This document shows positions 7,994 through 17,282 of a stretch of 64,000 nt of DNA, in pieces. Numbering within the stretch: position 1 is the first letter of the stretch; each line of letters starts with the position of its first letter. Origin of the DNA: Arsenicicoccus bolidensis DSM 15745 (lineage in GTDB: Bacteria > Actinomycetota > Actinomycetes > Actinomycetales > Dermatophilaceae); assembly GCF_000426385.1 (NCBI RefSeq), contig NZ_AUFG01000002.1, positions 115,575-179,574 of the forward strand, read 5' to 3'. Below the pieces are notes generated by a model, which was given only the letters and a program-made list of their open reading frames with translations, searched no databases and had not been told where the DNA came from. The position numbers were made by a program, and so were the translations under genes.

Positions 7994-9079
7994 GTGCCCC
8001 TCCTCTCCCGCCTGTATGACGATCTCCTGCGCCCCGCCCTCTACTCCGTCTCGGGCGGCGACGCCGAGCAGGTCCACGCGCGCACGCTGCGCCTGATGGC
8101 CCTCGCCGAGCGCCGGCCCGAGCTGCTCGCGCCGCTGCGGTCGAGGTGGGCGACCGACGCCCCGGTCGAGGTGGGCGGGGTGCGCTTCGGCAACCGCGTG
8201 GGTCTGGCCGCCGGCATGGACAAGGACGGGCGCGCGCTGTCGGTGTGGCCAGCCCTCGGGTTCGGCTTCGTCGAGGTGGGGACCGTCACGCGGCACCCGC
8301 AGCCCGGCAACGACCGGCCCCGGCTGTTCACCCTGCCGAAGTCGGACGCCGTGATCAACCGGATGGGCTTCAACAACGCCGGGGCCGACGCCCTGGCCGA
8401 CCGCCTCGACGCCCACCGCCCCGCGGGCACGCTCGGCATCAGCATCGGCAAGTCCAAGGTCACGCCGCTCGGGGAGGCGGTGGAGGACTACCGCTACTCC
8501 TTCGGCCGGCTGGCGCGGCACGCGGACTACGTCGCCATCAACGTGTCCTCGCCCAACACCCCGGGCCTGCGCGAGCTGCAGGACAAGGGCGCGCTGCGCG
8601 AGATCCTGTCCGCGCTGCGCAGCGACAGCGCCGCGGTCGGGCGGGAGGCGGGGCGCGATCTGGGGCACGAGGCACACGACGCAGCGCACGCGGTGCCGAT
8701 CTGGGTCAAGGTCGCGCCCGACCTCACCGAGCCCGCACTGGCCGAGCTGCTCGCGGTCTGCCTGGACGTGGGGGTGGCCGGGATCATCGCGACCAACACC
8801 ACCCTGTCCCGCTCCGGCCTGGACCAGACCGAGCTGTCGTATGCCGCGCAGCCGGGCGGCCTCTCGGGTGCTCCGCTCCGCGCTCGTGCGGTCGAGGTGG
8901 TGAGGTTCGTGCACGACGAGACGGCCGGCGCGCTGCCGATCATCGGGGTGGGCGGGCTCCGCTCGGCGGACGACGCCCTGGCCATGCGTGACGCCGGGGC
9001 CTCGCTGGTGCAGGTCTACACGGCGTTCGCGCTGCACGGGCCGATGGTGGTGCGAGAGCTGGCGCGAGCGCTGGCCTGA
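7994..9079 (+). CDS. pyrD: Dihydroorotate dehydrogenase, class 2 (quinone)
   Basis: This 361-residue enzyme oxidises dihydroorotate to orotate in pyrimidine synthesis, passing electrons through FMN to membrane quinones. Visible class 2 features are an N-terminal amphipathic extension ([13 protein letters not shown]), [13 protein letters not shown], the [12 protein letters not shown] segment, [18 protein letters not shown] with the catalytic Ser, [10 protein letters not shown] and the terminal FMN-phosphate loop [11 protein letters not shown]. The GTG at 7994 is the only in-frame start that fits the N-terminal helix, and GACAAT lies 6 nt upstream. Length is typical. It stands alone, not in a pyr operon, and ends in two overlapping hairpins. 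Confidence 0.95.
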   Translation: MPLLSRLYDDLLRPALYSVSGGDAEQVHARTLRLMALAERRPELLAPLRSRWATDAPVEVGGVRFGNRVGLAAGMDKDGRALSVWPALGFGFVEVGTVTRHPQPGNDRPRLFTLPKSDAVINRMGFNNAGADALADRLDAHRPAGTLGISIGKSKVTPLGEAVEDYRYSFGRLARHADYVAINVSSPNTPGLRELQDKGALREILSALRSDSAAVGREAGRDLGHEAHDAAHAVPIWVKVAPDLTEPALAELLAVCLDVGVAGIIATNTTLSRSGLDQTELSYAAQPGGLSGAPLRARAVEVVRFVHDETAGALPIIGVGGLRSADDALAMRDAGASLVQVYTAFALHGPMVVRELARALA

Positions 9080-9085
9080 GTCGGC

Positions 9086-9171
9086 CGGCGGTGGCTTGAC
9101 CGGACCCGGACAGGCCACCGCCGCCGCACCCGCGTGGCCGACGAACGGCAGGCGGAGGTGCGGCGGCGGTG
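9086..9171. terminator. Overlapping, mutually exclusive hairpins between pyrD and csbD
   Basis: Hairpin A has arms CGGCGGTGGC (9086-9095) and GCCACCGCCG (9114-9123). Hairpin B has arms CACCGCCGCCGCACC (9116-9130) and GGTGCGGCGGCGGTG (9157-9171). They share the 9116-9123 segment, so only one can form at a time. Each is the first met from its own side of a convergent gene pair, consistent with bidirectional termination. Confidence 0.6.
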
Positions 9172-9189
9172 CGAGAGCTGCTCGGCGGC

Positions 9190-9363
9190 TCAGTTCTTGA
9201 AGGCGTCCTTGACCTTCTCGCCGGCCTGCTTGAGGTTGGCGCCCATCTGGTCGCCCTTGCCCTCGGCCTGCAGCTCCTCGTCGCCGGTGACCTTGCCCGT
9301 GGCCTCCTTGGCCTTGCCGGACACGTCCTGACCCTTGTTGTCCATCTTGTCGTCGAGACCCAT
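9190..9363 (-). CDS. CsbD family stress protein
   Basis: This small 57-residue protein begins MGLDDKMDNKGQDVSGKAKE, continues ATGKVTGDEELQAEGKGDQ and ends GEKVKDAFKN, the charged helical pattern of the CsbD family. CsbD proteins are general-stress proteins, controlled by SigB in Bacillus, with no known biochemical role. AAGGGAAA precedes the ATG. It lies 54 bp downstream of the pentapeptide gene in the same direction and converges on pyrD. Together with DUF2382 and the anti-sigma ATPase it suggests a small stress-gene cluster. Confidence 0.88.
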   Translation of the reverse strand: MGLDDKMDNKGQDVSGKAKEATGKVTGDEELQAEGKGDQMGANLKQAGEKVKDAFKN

Positions 9364-9404
9364 GAGGTTTCCCTTTCGTTCGACTGGCCCGGTCCGTGAC
9401 GACC

Positions 9405-9418
9405 GGTTCCCCCGAACC
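9405..9418 (-). terminator. Short hairpin after the pentapeptide gene
   Basis: GGTTC and GAACC arms with a four-base loop abut the stop codon of the pentapeptide gene. It could be a weak terminator or part of the csbD control region. No T-run follows. Confidence 0.3.
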
Positions 9419-10302
9419 TACCCCGCGTGAGTCCCGCTCACACCTGGCGGGCGAGTGGTGCTTTCGTCGGTCCTGGCCGCGGCCAGCTGCGGCGGGGTCA
9501 CGAACAGAGCCTCCGCCACCCTGGCCCCGCGCAGGTCGGCGTCCCGCAGGTCGGCACCCAGCAGGTCCGCGCGCGCCAGGTCGGCGTCGCGCAGGTCGGC
9601 CGCGATCAGCAGCACTCCCCTCAGGTCCGCGCCGCGCAGGTCCGACCCGGCCAGTGCCGCCCGGACCAGGTCGGCCCCCGGCCTGATCCGGCGGTCGGCG
9701 CCGGTCCCGCTCCGGCCGTCGGCGCCGGGTCTGAGCCGGCGGTCGGCTCGGGCACTCCCCCGGCTGTTCGTATGCCGAGGGCTTCGCCCCGCCCGGCGCA
9801 CGGCGACGCTGACGTCACGCAGGGCCGGGCCCACGCGCGCGCGCACCGCGGTCACGTCGAGCGCGAGGAGGTCCTGCGCCGTGCCGCCGGCGAGGGCGTC
9901 CACCTCCGCCGCGAGCTGCCTGCACCGGCGCGTGAGGTCGGGCGCGACGGCATACGAGATCGCCTGCGCGAGGAGATAGCTCATCTCGTGGAGCTGGTGC
10001 ACGACCGGGAGGACCGAGAACATCCGCGCCGGCAGACCCGGGTCGGGGTCGTCCCGCCACGTGCGTCCGCGAAAGGTCTCCTGCATGACGCGCTGACCCG
10101 CGCCGAAGCAGTCGAAGGTCACGCAGCCGCGCCAGCCCGTCTCGGCCAGCCGGTCGTGGATGCCGCAGCGGTCGTCGATGAGCAGGTTGCCGCACGGCAC
10201 GCCGCCGGGCTTGTCGACGGGGAAGTCCGCACCGCGCGAGAAGGGCAGCGCGACGCAGCACAGGCCGGCGCAGCGCGAGCAGTCCGGGCGAAGCTCAGTC
10301 AC
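9418..10302 (-). CDS. Cys-rich plus pentapeptide-repeat protein
   Basis: This 294-residue protein has two parts. Residues 1-70 carry CSRCAGLCC and four more Cys (PCGNLL, DRCGIH, GCVTFDC), like a YkgJ-type metal- or cluster-binding domain. Residues about 217-275 are pentapeptide repeats (DLRGADLRGVLL, DADLARADLLGADLRDADL), which fold as a right-handed beta-helix. A linker rich in Arg, Gly and Ala joins them and itself contains near-repeats (PGADGRSGTGADRRIRPGAD). The GTG start overlaps the VOC gene end by 8 nt, so the two are coupled. Function is unknown; some pentapeptide proteins protect gyrase. Confidence 0.75.
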   Translation of the reverse strand: MTELRPDCSRCAGLCCVALPFSRGADFPVDKPGGVPCGNLLIDDRCGIHDRLAETGWRGCVTFDCFGAGQRVMQETFRGRTWRDDPDPGLPARMFSVLPVVHQLHEMSYLLAQAISYAVAPDLTRRCRQLAAEVDALAGGTAQDLLALDVTAVRARVGPALRDVSVAVRRAGRSPRHTNSRGSARADRRLRPGADGRSGTGADRRIRPGADLVRAALAGSDLRGADLRGVLLIAADLRDADLARADLLGADLRDADLRGARVAEALFVTPPQLAAARTDESTTRPPGVSGTHAG

Positions 10303-11089
10303 GAGGAGGGGTGATCAGCGTGAAGATCTCGCCGTCGGGGCCGGCCGCGGCGACCAGCCGCCCGTGCTCGAAGTCCCAGGGCTCCTGCAGCACGGAGCCA
10401 CCGATCTCGGGCAGCAGTGCCGCGGCGCCGTCGACGTCGTCGTGCTGGAAGCAAACGGTCCAGGCCGAGGGCACACCCTCGCCGCCGCCGGTCTGGTCCG
10501 CACCCGTCTGGCCGATGCCACCGGCGGGACGCTCGCCGCCGGGGACGCTGAACATGGAGTACGCGCCGTCGCCCATCCCGATCTCCTCGTAGGTGAACCC
10601 GAAGGTCCGCGAGTAGAAGTCCTGGGCCGCCACGTAGTCGGGGGTCATGAGGTCGAGCCAGGTCGGGGCTCCGTGCACGTCAAGGATCCGGAAACCCGTG
10701 TGCTCCAACGACTCCCACGCCCCGAAGGCGGCGCCCGTGGGATCGCTCCACAGGCCCATCCGGCCGAACGGGCCCACCTGCATGGGCTCGAAGATCGTCG
10801 TGGCGCCGGCCTCCTGGACGCGACCGCCGGTGGCCTCGACGTCGTCGGTGGCCAGGTAGACGGTCCACACGTGCGGGGAGGCCTCGAGGCCCGGCATGGT
10901 CGGCGACAGCCCGGCCACGGGCTGCCCCTGCACGGTCGCGTTGCCGTAGCCGCCGTACTGCTCGTCGGAGTCCGTGAACTCCCAGCCCAGCAGCTGGCCG
11001 TAGAAGCGCTGGGTCCGGTGCAGGTCGATCGCCATCAGGTCGACCCAGCAGGGGGTGCCCGCCGGCCAGGGTGTCGTGTGCTCGGTCAT
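10295..11089 (-). CDS. Two-domain VOC (glyoxalase-like) protein
   Basis: This 264-residue protein has two vicinal-oxygen-chelate domains in tandem. The first is about residues 10-125 (PCWVDLMAIDLHRTQRFY, then LWSDPTGAAFGAWE); the second is about 135-260 (TWLDLMTPDYVAAQDFYSRT, then VAAAGPDGEIFTLI). This matches the actinobacterial group of possible lyases or antibiotic-binding proteins, but no substrate is evident. The ATG at 11089 follows GGAGGAGA. The 3' end overlaps the pentapeptide gene by 8 nt. It is divergent from the GGDEF gene. Confidence 0.8.
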   Translation of the reverse strand: MTEHTTPWPAGTPCWVDLMAIDLHRTQRFYGQLLGWEFTDSDEQYGGYGNATVQGQPVAGLSPTMPGLEASPHVWTVYLATDDVEATGGRVQEAGATTIFEPMQVGPFGRMGLWSDPTGAAFGAWESLEHTGFRILDVHGAPTWLDLMTPDYVAAQDFYSRTFGFTYEEIGMGDGAYSMFSVPGGERPAGGIGQTGADQTGGGEGVPSAWTVCFQHDDVDGAAALLPEIGGSVLQEPWDFEHGRLVAAAGPDGEIFTLITPPRD

Positions 11090-11228
11090 GCGGATCTCCT
11101 CCGGCGAAGGCACGAACCACGGTGGCCGTGCCGTCGGTCCCAGCCTAGCCAGCGGCACCGACAGGGTGTTCGCGTCAGCTCCCAGCACCAGGTGCGGACA
11201 TCACCGGGACGTCGATGAAGGCTCAACC

Positions 11229-11234
11229 TATTCT
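11229..11234 (+). promoter_or_regulatory. -10 element of the GGDEF gene (leaderless)
   Basis: TATTCT followed by GTCCGC and then the ATG at 11241, with no ribosome site. Confidence 0.5.
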
Positions 11235-11240
11235 GTCCGC

Positions 11241-12800
11241 ATGTCAGCGAGCCCCGACGACGTCCGACGTCTCGAGCGCGTCTGGTCCTGGAGGTACGTC
11301 GATCCTGCGGCGTTCGCCGACGGCCTCGCGATCGTCCCCCACTCGCCGGAGAGGCTCGTCCTCGAGGCCTTCCTCGCCTGGCGGGAGCAGCGGCTCGACG
11401 AGGCGCTGACGATGGTGTCGCAGATCCTGGAGACCCCGCACCTCGCCTGGGGCTGGCGCTCCCGTGCCAGGGGCGTCCAGGGCGTCGTGCTGGTCGAGCT
11501 GGGCCTCGTCGAGGAGGGCGTGGCCGCCCACCGGGAGCAGTGCCGCCTCGCGGAGGAGGAGGACGACACCGTGGGCCTGGCCCGCGGGCTGACCAACCTG
11601 GGCAACGCGTTCGAGTTCGCGAGCCCCGACCAGTCCCGCCACTTCTACCTCGAGGCGATCGAGCTGGCGCGGACCTTCCGCGAGGAGCACACGCCGTCGG
11701 CGAGCACCGAGTCCATGGCCATGGAGGCGCTGGCCATCAGCAACCTGCACGACGTGCAGCTGCGCCACGGCATCCGCCTCGCGCCCGAGATCCCCGGCCT
11801 AGCGACGGCCGAGGAGCTCGCGCGCAAGGGCTGGCCCGAGCTGGGGCACCACATCCGCGCGGTGCGCGTGCGCACGCGGCTGGAGCTCGGCGAGACGGAG
11901 GGCGCCCTCGAGCTGGCCCGGGACCTGCCGGACCCCGCCTCCATGCGCGATGTCACCAACGCCATCAGCGTGGTCCGCACCCGAGCCGTGATCAGCGGCG
12001 TGCAGGGTCACCCCGAAGGGGGGTGCGCCCTGATCGACGCCGTCCTCCCCCGGGTGTCCCTCCCCTTCCAGATCGAGCTGCTGGATGACCTCGTGGGGCT
12101 GCGGGAGAGCGCTGGCGACCTGCGGGGGGCCCTGGAGGCATCGCGGCGGCTTTCCGAGGCGATCCTCACCTGTCACGCCTCGCAGGCCCGCACCGCTGTG
12201 CTCGCCCTCGAGGTGTGGCACCGGACCCGCGACGCGGAGGAGCTCGCGCGGCAGGCCACCAAGCGGGCCGACGGCCTGCGCGCGGCCATGGCCGACCTGC
12301 GCCGCAACCACGAGCAGGTGCGGGAGATGACGACCCGGGACGTCCTCACCGGGCTGCACAACCGGCTGCACCTGTGGGACGTGGGCGAGCAGATGACGGC
12401 GACGCCGCCGGACCAGCCGGCCGCGCAGGTGGCGCTGGCGGACCTCGACGGGTTCAAGGCCGTCAACGACAGCCGGGGGCACGCGACCGGCGACGCCGTG
12501 CTGCGGCAGTTCGCGGCGGCCCTGCGCGCCGCGGCGAGGCCCGAGGACCTGTGTGCCCGCTACGGCGGCGACGAGTTCGTGGTCGTGCGTCCCGCCGGGG
12601 TCGGTGGATCGCTCGCGGACGACCTCGAGAGTCTCACCCGGCTCGGAGCCGTGCGGGACGGTGAGCCCGTGCGCGCCAGCATCGGCGTGACGACGGTGCG
12701 CGACGGCGACTTCCAGCACGGCCTCGACCGCGCCGACCAGCTGATGTACCTCGCCAAGCAGCGCGGTGGCGCGCAGGTGGCCCGCGAGCCCGGCACCTGA
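11241..12800 (+). CDS. Diguanylate cyclase with N-terminal TPR-like domain
   Basis: This 519-residue cytoplasmic protein has two parts. Residues 1-330 are all-helical with TPR-like repeats (VLVELGLVEEGVAAHREQC; GLTNLGNAFEFASPDQS). Residues about 350-510 are a GGDEF domain with the intact GGDEF motif at 442-446 and an RxxD inhibitory site (RPED, 433-436) five residues before the preceding strand ends. It should therefore make c-di-GMP from two GTP and be product-inhibited. No EAL domain or membrane segment is present. The TPR part probably senses a protein partner. No other c-di-GMP gene is in the window. Confidence 0.87.
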   Translation: MSASPDDVRRLERVWSWRYVDPAAFADGLAIVPHSPERLVLEAFLAWREQRLDEALTMVSQILETPHLAWGWRSRARGVQGVVLVELGLVEEGVAAHREQCRLAEEEDDTVGLARGLTNLGNAFEFASPDQSRHFYLEAIELARTFREEHTPSASTESMAMEALAISNLHDVQLRHGIRLAPEIPGLATAEELARKGWPELGHHIRAVRVRTRLELGETEGALELARDLPDPASMRDVTNAISVVRTRAVISGVQGHPEGGCALIDAVLPRVSLPFQIELLDDLVGLRESAGDLRGALEASRRLSEAILTCHASQARTAVLALEVWHRTRDAEELARQATKRADGLRAAMADLRRNHEQVREMTTRDVLTGLHNRLHLWDVGEQMTATPPDQPAAQVALADLDGFKAVNDSRGHATGDAVLRQFAAALRAAARPEDLCARYGGDEFVVVRPAGVGGSLADDLESLTRLGAVRDGEPVRASIGVTTVRDGDFQHGLDRADQLMYLAKQRGGAQVAREPGT

Positions 12801-12830
12801 CCGAAGCCCCCGCCAGCAGCCCCCGGTCAG
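12797..12830. terminator. Weak hairpin between convergent genes
   Basis: CTGACCG and CGGTCAG arms enclose a C-rich 20-nt loop in the 51-bp gap between the convergent GGDEF and GbsR genes. Nothing else is visible in that gap. Confidence 0.25.
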
Positions 12831-12851
12831 GAGCCCCGGCAGGAGCCCCCG

Positions 12852-13313
12852 TCAGCGCGGGTGGGTCTCCTGCCAGCGCCGCATCGCGTCCTTGAGCTCG
12901 GCTCCGAGGTAGGTGAACAGCTCCGCGTCCTCGGCCAGCTGGGATCCTGCAGGGCTGCGCTGCCCGACCGCCTCGGCGCCGGACCTCAGCACGCTGGACC
13001 ACAGGTCCAGGACCTCCAGCCCGCGCACCATGTAGCCGGCCCACATGCCCCGGTCCAGCACGAAGTGGTCGCGTCTCGACCCGCGCTCCCGGGTCCGGCG
13101 CACCAGGGTCAGCTGCTCGAGATATCGCACCGCCCCGGACACCGCCGCCGGGCTGGCCTGGAGGGACTGGGACAGCTCGCTCGACGTCGCCCTGCCGTCG
13201 TCCAGGGTCAGCAGGTGCGCCAGCACGCGAGCCGACATCCGGGGCATGCCCGCCGACGCTCCGACATCCGCCAGCCGGTCCACGAACTCGTCTCGTGCCC
13301 TCATGTCTGTCAC
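12852..13313 (-). CDS. GbsR/MarR-family regulator
   Basis: This 153-residue protein has a MarR-type winged helix (MPRMSARVLAHLLTLDDGRA, then LQASPAAVSGAVRYLEQ, then a RERGSRRDHF wing). The C-terminal helices resemble GbsR-type regulators often found beside ABC-2 exporters. The GTG at 13313 lies 6 nt after TAGTGT, so a leaderless start was preferred over the ATG at 13304. It is divergent from an ABC exporter operon and the shared 120-bp region holds a palindrome, so it probably represses that exporter. Confidence 0.83.
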   Translation of the reverse strand: MTDMRARDEFVDRLADVGASAGMPRMSARVLAHLLTLDDGRATSSELSQSLQASPAAVSGAVRYLEQLTLVRRTRERGSRRDHFVLDRGMWAGYMVRGLEVLDLWSSVLRSGAEAVGQRSPAGSQLAEDAELFTYLGAELKDAMRRWQETHPR

Positions 13314-13343
13314 AGCCCCACACTACCCGAAGCCTTCAACTCA

Positions 13344-13353
13344 TACATATGTA
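13344..13353. promoter_or_regulatory. Palindrome between gbsR-like and ABC exporter genes
   Basis: TACATATGTA is a perfect 10-bp palindrome flanked by near-symmetric CTCA and ACTGAG. Its core, ACATATGT, is identical to that of the ArsR operator at 1378-1391. It is a likely binding site for the adjacent MarR-type protein. Confidence 0.45.
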
Positions 13354-13433
13354 ACTGAGACTTCACAAACATCTGAATGATAAGTAGTGTCGAGTCATCG
13401 GTCCGTTCCCGGACCTCTAGGGAGAAGTCAGCA

Positions 13434-14353
<920 letters not shown>

Positions 14354-14357
<4 letters not shown>

Positions 14358-16024
14358 GCACCGCCACCCTCCCGCCGCGGCACCGCACGCAACGGACGCC
14401 GCGCCAGGGCCGTGGCGGCGACACCGCGATCACCGGCACCTCGCTGCTCGCGCGCGCGCTCGTGCGCCGGACCCGCTGGTCGTGGCTCGCCTGGATCGTC
14501 TGCCTGGTCGCGATCTTCCCCGCCACGGCCGGCGCCTACCGCCAGTCGGTGCCCGACACCGCGGCGGGCGCCGAGATGGCGCGCACCCTGGCCGCCAACC
14601 CGACCATGCGGGCCATCCTCGGTCCGCCGTTCGACCTGTTGAACGTCGGCCCGTTCGTCATGTGGCGGGTCGGCACCTTCGCGATCGCGCTCGCCGGGAT
14701 CATGGCGATCCTGGGCGTGGTCAAGGGCACCCGCGCCGAGGAGGAGGACGGTCGCCTCGAGCTCCTGCGGTCGGGAGCCGTCGGTCGGCACGCCCCGCTC
14801 GCCGCGTCCGCCCTCGTCTCGCTCGCCGGGTGCGCAGCCGTCGGGCTGCTGGCCGGTGCCGCGATGGCCGGTCCCAGCGGCGACGTCATCGGGTCGGTCG
14901 CCCTCGGCCTCGCGGTGGGACTGGGTGCCGCGGTGTGGGTCGGCGTCGCCGCGGTCGCCGCGCAGGTCACCGAGTCGGCGCGAGGCGCAAGAGGTCTCGC
15001 CCTCGGAGCGCTGGGCGCGGCATACGGCCTGCGAGCCGTCGCCGACGGCTCCGACCCGATGATCACCGGGCTCCAGTGGGCCAGCCCGCTGGACTGGCCG
15101 GCCCTGTCCCGACCGTATGCCGACGAGCGCTGGCTCGTCCTGCTGCTGCCGGCCGCCCTCACGGCTGCCCTGGTGGCCCTGGCGTTCGTCCTCGAGGGAC
15201 GGCGAGACCACGGCGCGGGGCTGCGACCGGCTGCCCTTGGGCCGGCCGACGCCTCGCGCTCCCTGCGCGACGCCCCGTCGTTGACCTGGCGGCTCGACCG
15301 CACCACCGTCGTCTCGTGGTCGATCGGGCTGGCGATCTTCGCCTACGGCATGGGGACCCTCGCGTCCAGCCTCAGCACGCTGCTCGCCGACAACCCCGTG
15401 CTCGCCGAGCGATTCCGCAGGATGGGCGCCGGGGCGCAGGACCTGCAGGACGCGTTCTACGTCGCCATGATCGGCATCCTCGTGCCGATCGTCGCGCTGC
15501 TCGCCCTGCAGCTGTTCGGTGTCCTGCGCCGCGAGGAGGAGCGCGGCCACGCCGAGCTGCTCCTGTCGACGGCGGTCTCCCGCCCGCAGCTGCTCGTCAG
15601 CCACGTCGCCGCAGCCGTGCTCGTCCCCACCCTCGTCCTGGTCGGGCTCGGCTTCTTCATGGCGCTGCCGCAGGTCGTCGCCGGCGACGGGCTCGGTCTC
15701 GCCGTCACCCTCGCCGGGGCGGGCCTGGCCCAGCTGCCCGGGGTCCTCCTCGTCCTGGGGCTGGCCGTCGCCCTCCACGGCTGGTTGCCCCGGCTCGGCC
15801 TGGTTCCCTGGCTCGTCGTCGGCTGGTCGCTGGCCATGTCCTGGTTGGGGGAGGTGATGGGCCTGCCCGAGGCGCTCGTCCGAGCCACGCCGTTCGCCCC
15901 GCTCCCCCGCCTGCCCGTAGAGCAGCTGGCGTGGACGCCGATCGTCGTGAGCCTGCTCGTCGCCCTGGCCCTGATGGCCGTCGGCCTGGTCGGCTACCGG
16001 CGGCGGGACCTGTCAACCGGATGA
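14354..16024 (+). CDS. ABC-2 exporter permease
   Basis: This 556-residue membrane protein has about 12 hydrophobic segments arranged as two similar halves, each with a conserved [18 protein letters not shown] or [17 protein letters not shown] coupling loop. That is the pattern of the Tcmp/YhaP-like permeases encoded next to this ATPase type. The start overlaps the ATPase stop (ATGA), so the subunits are co-translated. It extrudes an unknown substrate through the cytoplasmic membrane. A basic 25-residue N-terminal tail precedes the first helix. Confidence 0.87.
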
Positions 16025-16136
16025 ACTCTGAGTGAACCCCCCTGCCCCTGCGGGGCGAAGTCCGACAGCATGGCGTCCCACGGGCATGACCAGCACGGAC
16101 ATCGCCCCGGGGGGCACGACGGGCAGGGGGACCCGC

Positions 16137-17270
16137 ATGAAGCGCATGGTGGGCGTGGCGCTGGCTGCGCTGCTGGCGGTGGGGGTGGTGCTCGCGGTCG
16201 TCCTCGGGCCCCGGATCGGCCGGGACGACCCGGGGGCGGGATCCGGCAACGGGGCGGGAGCTGCCGGCGCGACCACCTCGGGGCTCAGGACGGTCCGTGG
16301 CGCCGTGGGGTCCGAGAAGGAGGCCTTCTTCCGTGACGCCACGGTGCGTCAGGCCTTCGCCCGGCACGGGCTCGACGTCCAGGTGACCCCGGTGGGATCA
16401 CGTGACATCGCGGCCATGACGGACCTGGCCACCTACGACTTCGCGTTCCCCTCGTCGGTCCCGGCGGCCGACCGGATCCGTCGTGCAGGCAAGTCCAAGG
16501 GCACCTACTCCCCGTTCTTCTCGCCCATCGCGGTGGCGTCCTACCGACCGATCGTGGACGTCCTGCGCCGCCAGGGCATCGTCACCAGCGGGCCGGGAGG
16601 CGCCCAGACGATCAGCATGGCCAAGTACTACGCGCTGGCGCAGAAGGGCACCCGCTGGGACCAGATCCCCGGCAACGACGCCTACCCCGCCGGCAAGAAC
16701 GTCCTCATCACCACCACGGACGTCCGGCGGTCCAACTCCGCCGCGATGTACCTCGCCCTCACCAGCTACGTGGCGAACGGCGGGCGCGTGGTCCCGTCCT
16801 CGACGGCCGCGGCCCAGGTCGTGCCCAAGGTGTCGCCGCTCTTCCTCGACCAGGGGTATGTCGGCGGGTCGAGCGAGGGACCCTTCGAGGACTACCTGTC
16901 GGCCGGCATGGGCAAGACGCCGATGGTGCTCATCTACGAGTCGCAGTTCCTCGACCGCCAGATCCGCAAGGACGGCTCGATCACCCCCGACATGGTCCTG
17001 CTGTATCCCACCCCTGACGTGCTGTCCAAGCACACGCTGGTCGCCCTGGGGGACACCGGGAGCCAGGTCGGCCGCCTGCTGACCTCGGACCCCGAGCTGG
17101 TCCGGGCCGCCGCCCGCTACGGCTTCCGGCCGCAGCAGCGCGCCGTGCTCACCTCGGTGCTCAAGGAGGCCGGGGTGGCGCCGCCCCCCGACCTGGTCGA
17201 CGTCATCGAGCCCCCGACCTACGAGGTGCTCGAGTCGCTCATCACCGGCGTCGAGAAGCTCTACGGCTGA
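16137..17270 (+). CDS. Membrane-anchored binding-protein-like protein, unknown function
   Basis: This 377-residue protein has one N-terminal transmembrane anchor (residues 6-24) and then an extracytoplasmic domain resembling a periplasmic solute-binding fold (ATYDFAFPSSVPAADRI, then YSPFFSPIAVASYRP). I know no named family for it. The ATG at 16137 was chosen for the AGGGGGA site before it; an upstream start at 16086 lacks one. It is the first gene of a three-gene operon, 12 nt before the solute-binding/VWA lipoprotein. The two may bind the same ligand or each other. Confidence 0.65.
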   Translation: MKRMVGVALAALLAVGVVLAVVLGPRIGRDDPGAGSGNGAGAAGATTSGLRTVRGAVGSEKEAFFRDATVRQAFARHGLDVQVTPVGSRDIAAMTDLATYDFAFPSSVPAADRIRRAGKSKGTYSPFFSPIAVASYRPIVDVLRRQGIVTSGPGGAQTISMAKYYALAQKGTRWDQIPGNDAYPAGKNVLITTTDVRRSNSAAMYLALTSYVANGGRVVPSSTAAAQVVPKVSPLFLDQGYVGGSSEGPFEDYLSAGMGKTPMVLIYESQFLDRQIRKDGSITPDMVLLYPTPDVLSKHTLVALGDTGSQVGRLLTSDPELVRAAARYGFRPQQRAVLTSVLKEAGVAPPPDLVDVIEPPTYEVLESLITGVEKLYG

Positions 17271-17282
17271 GGGGGATCGACG

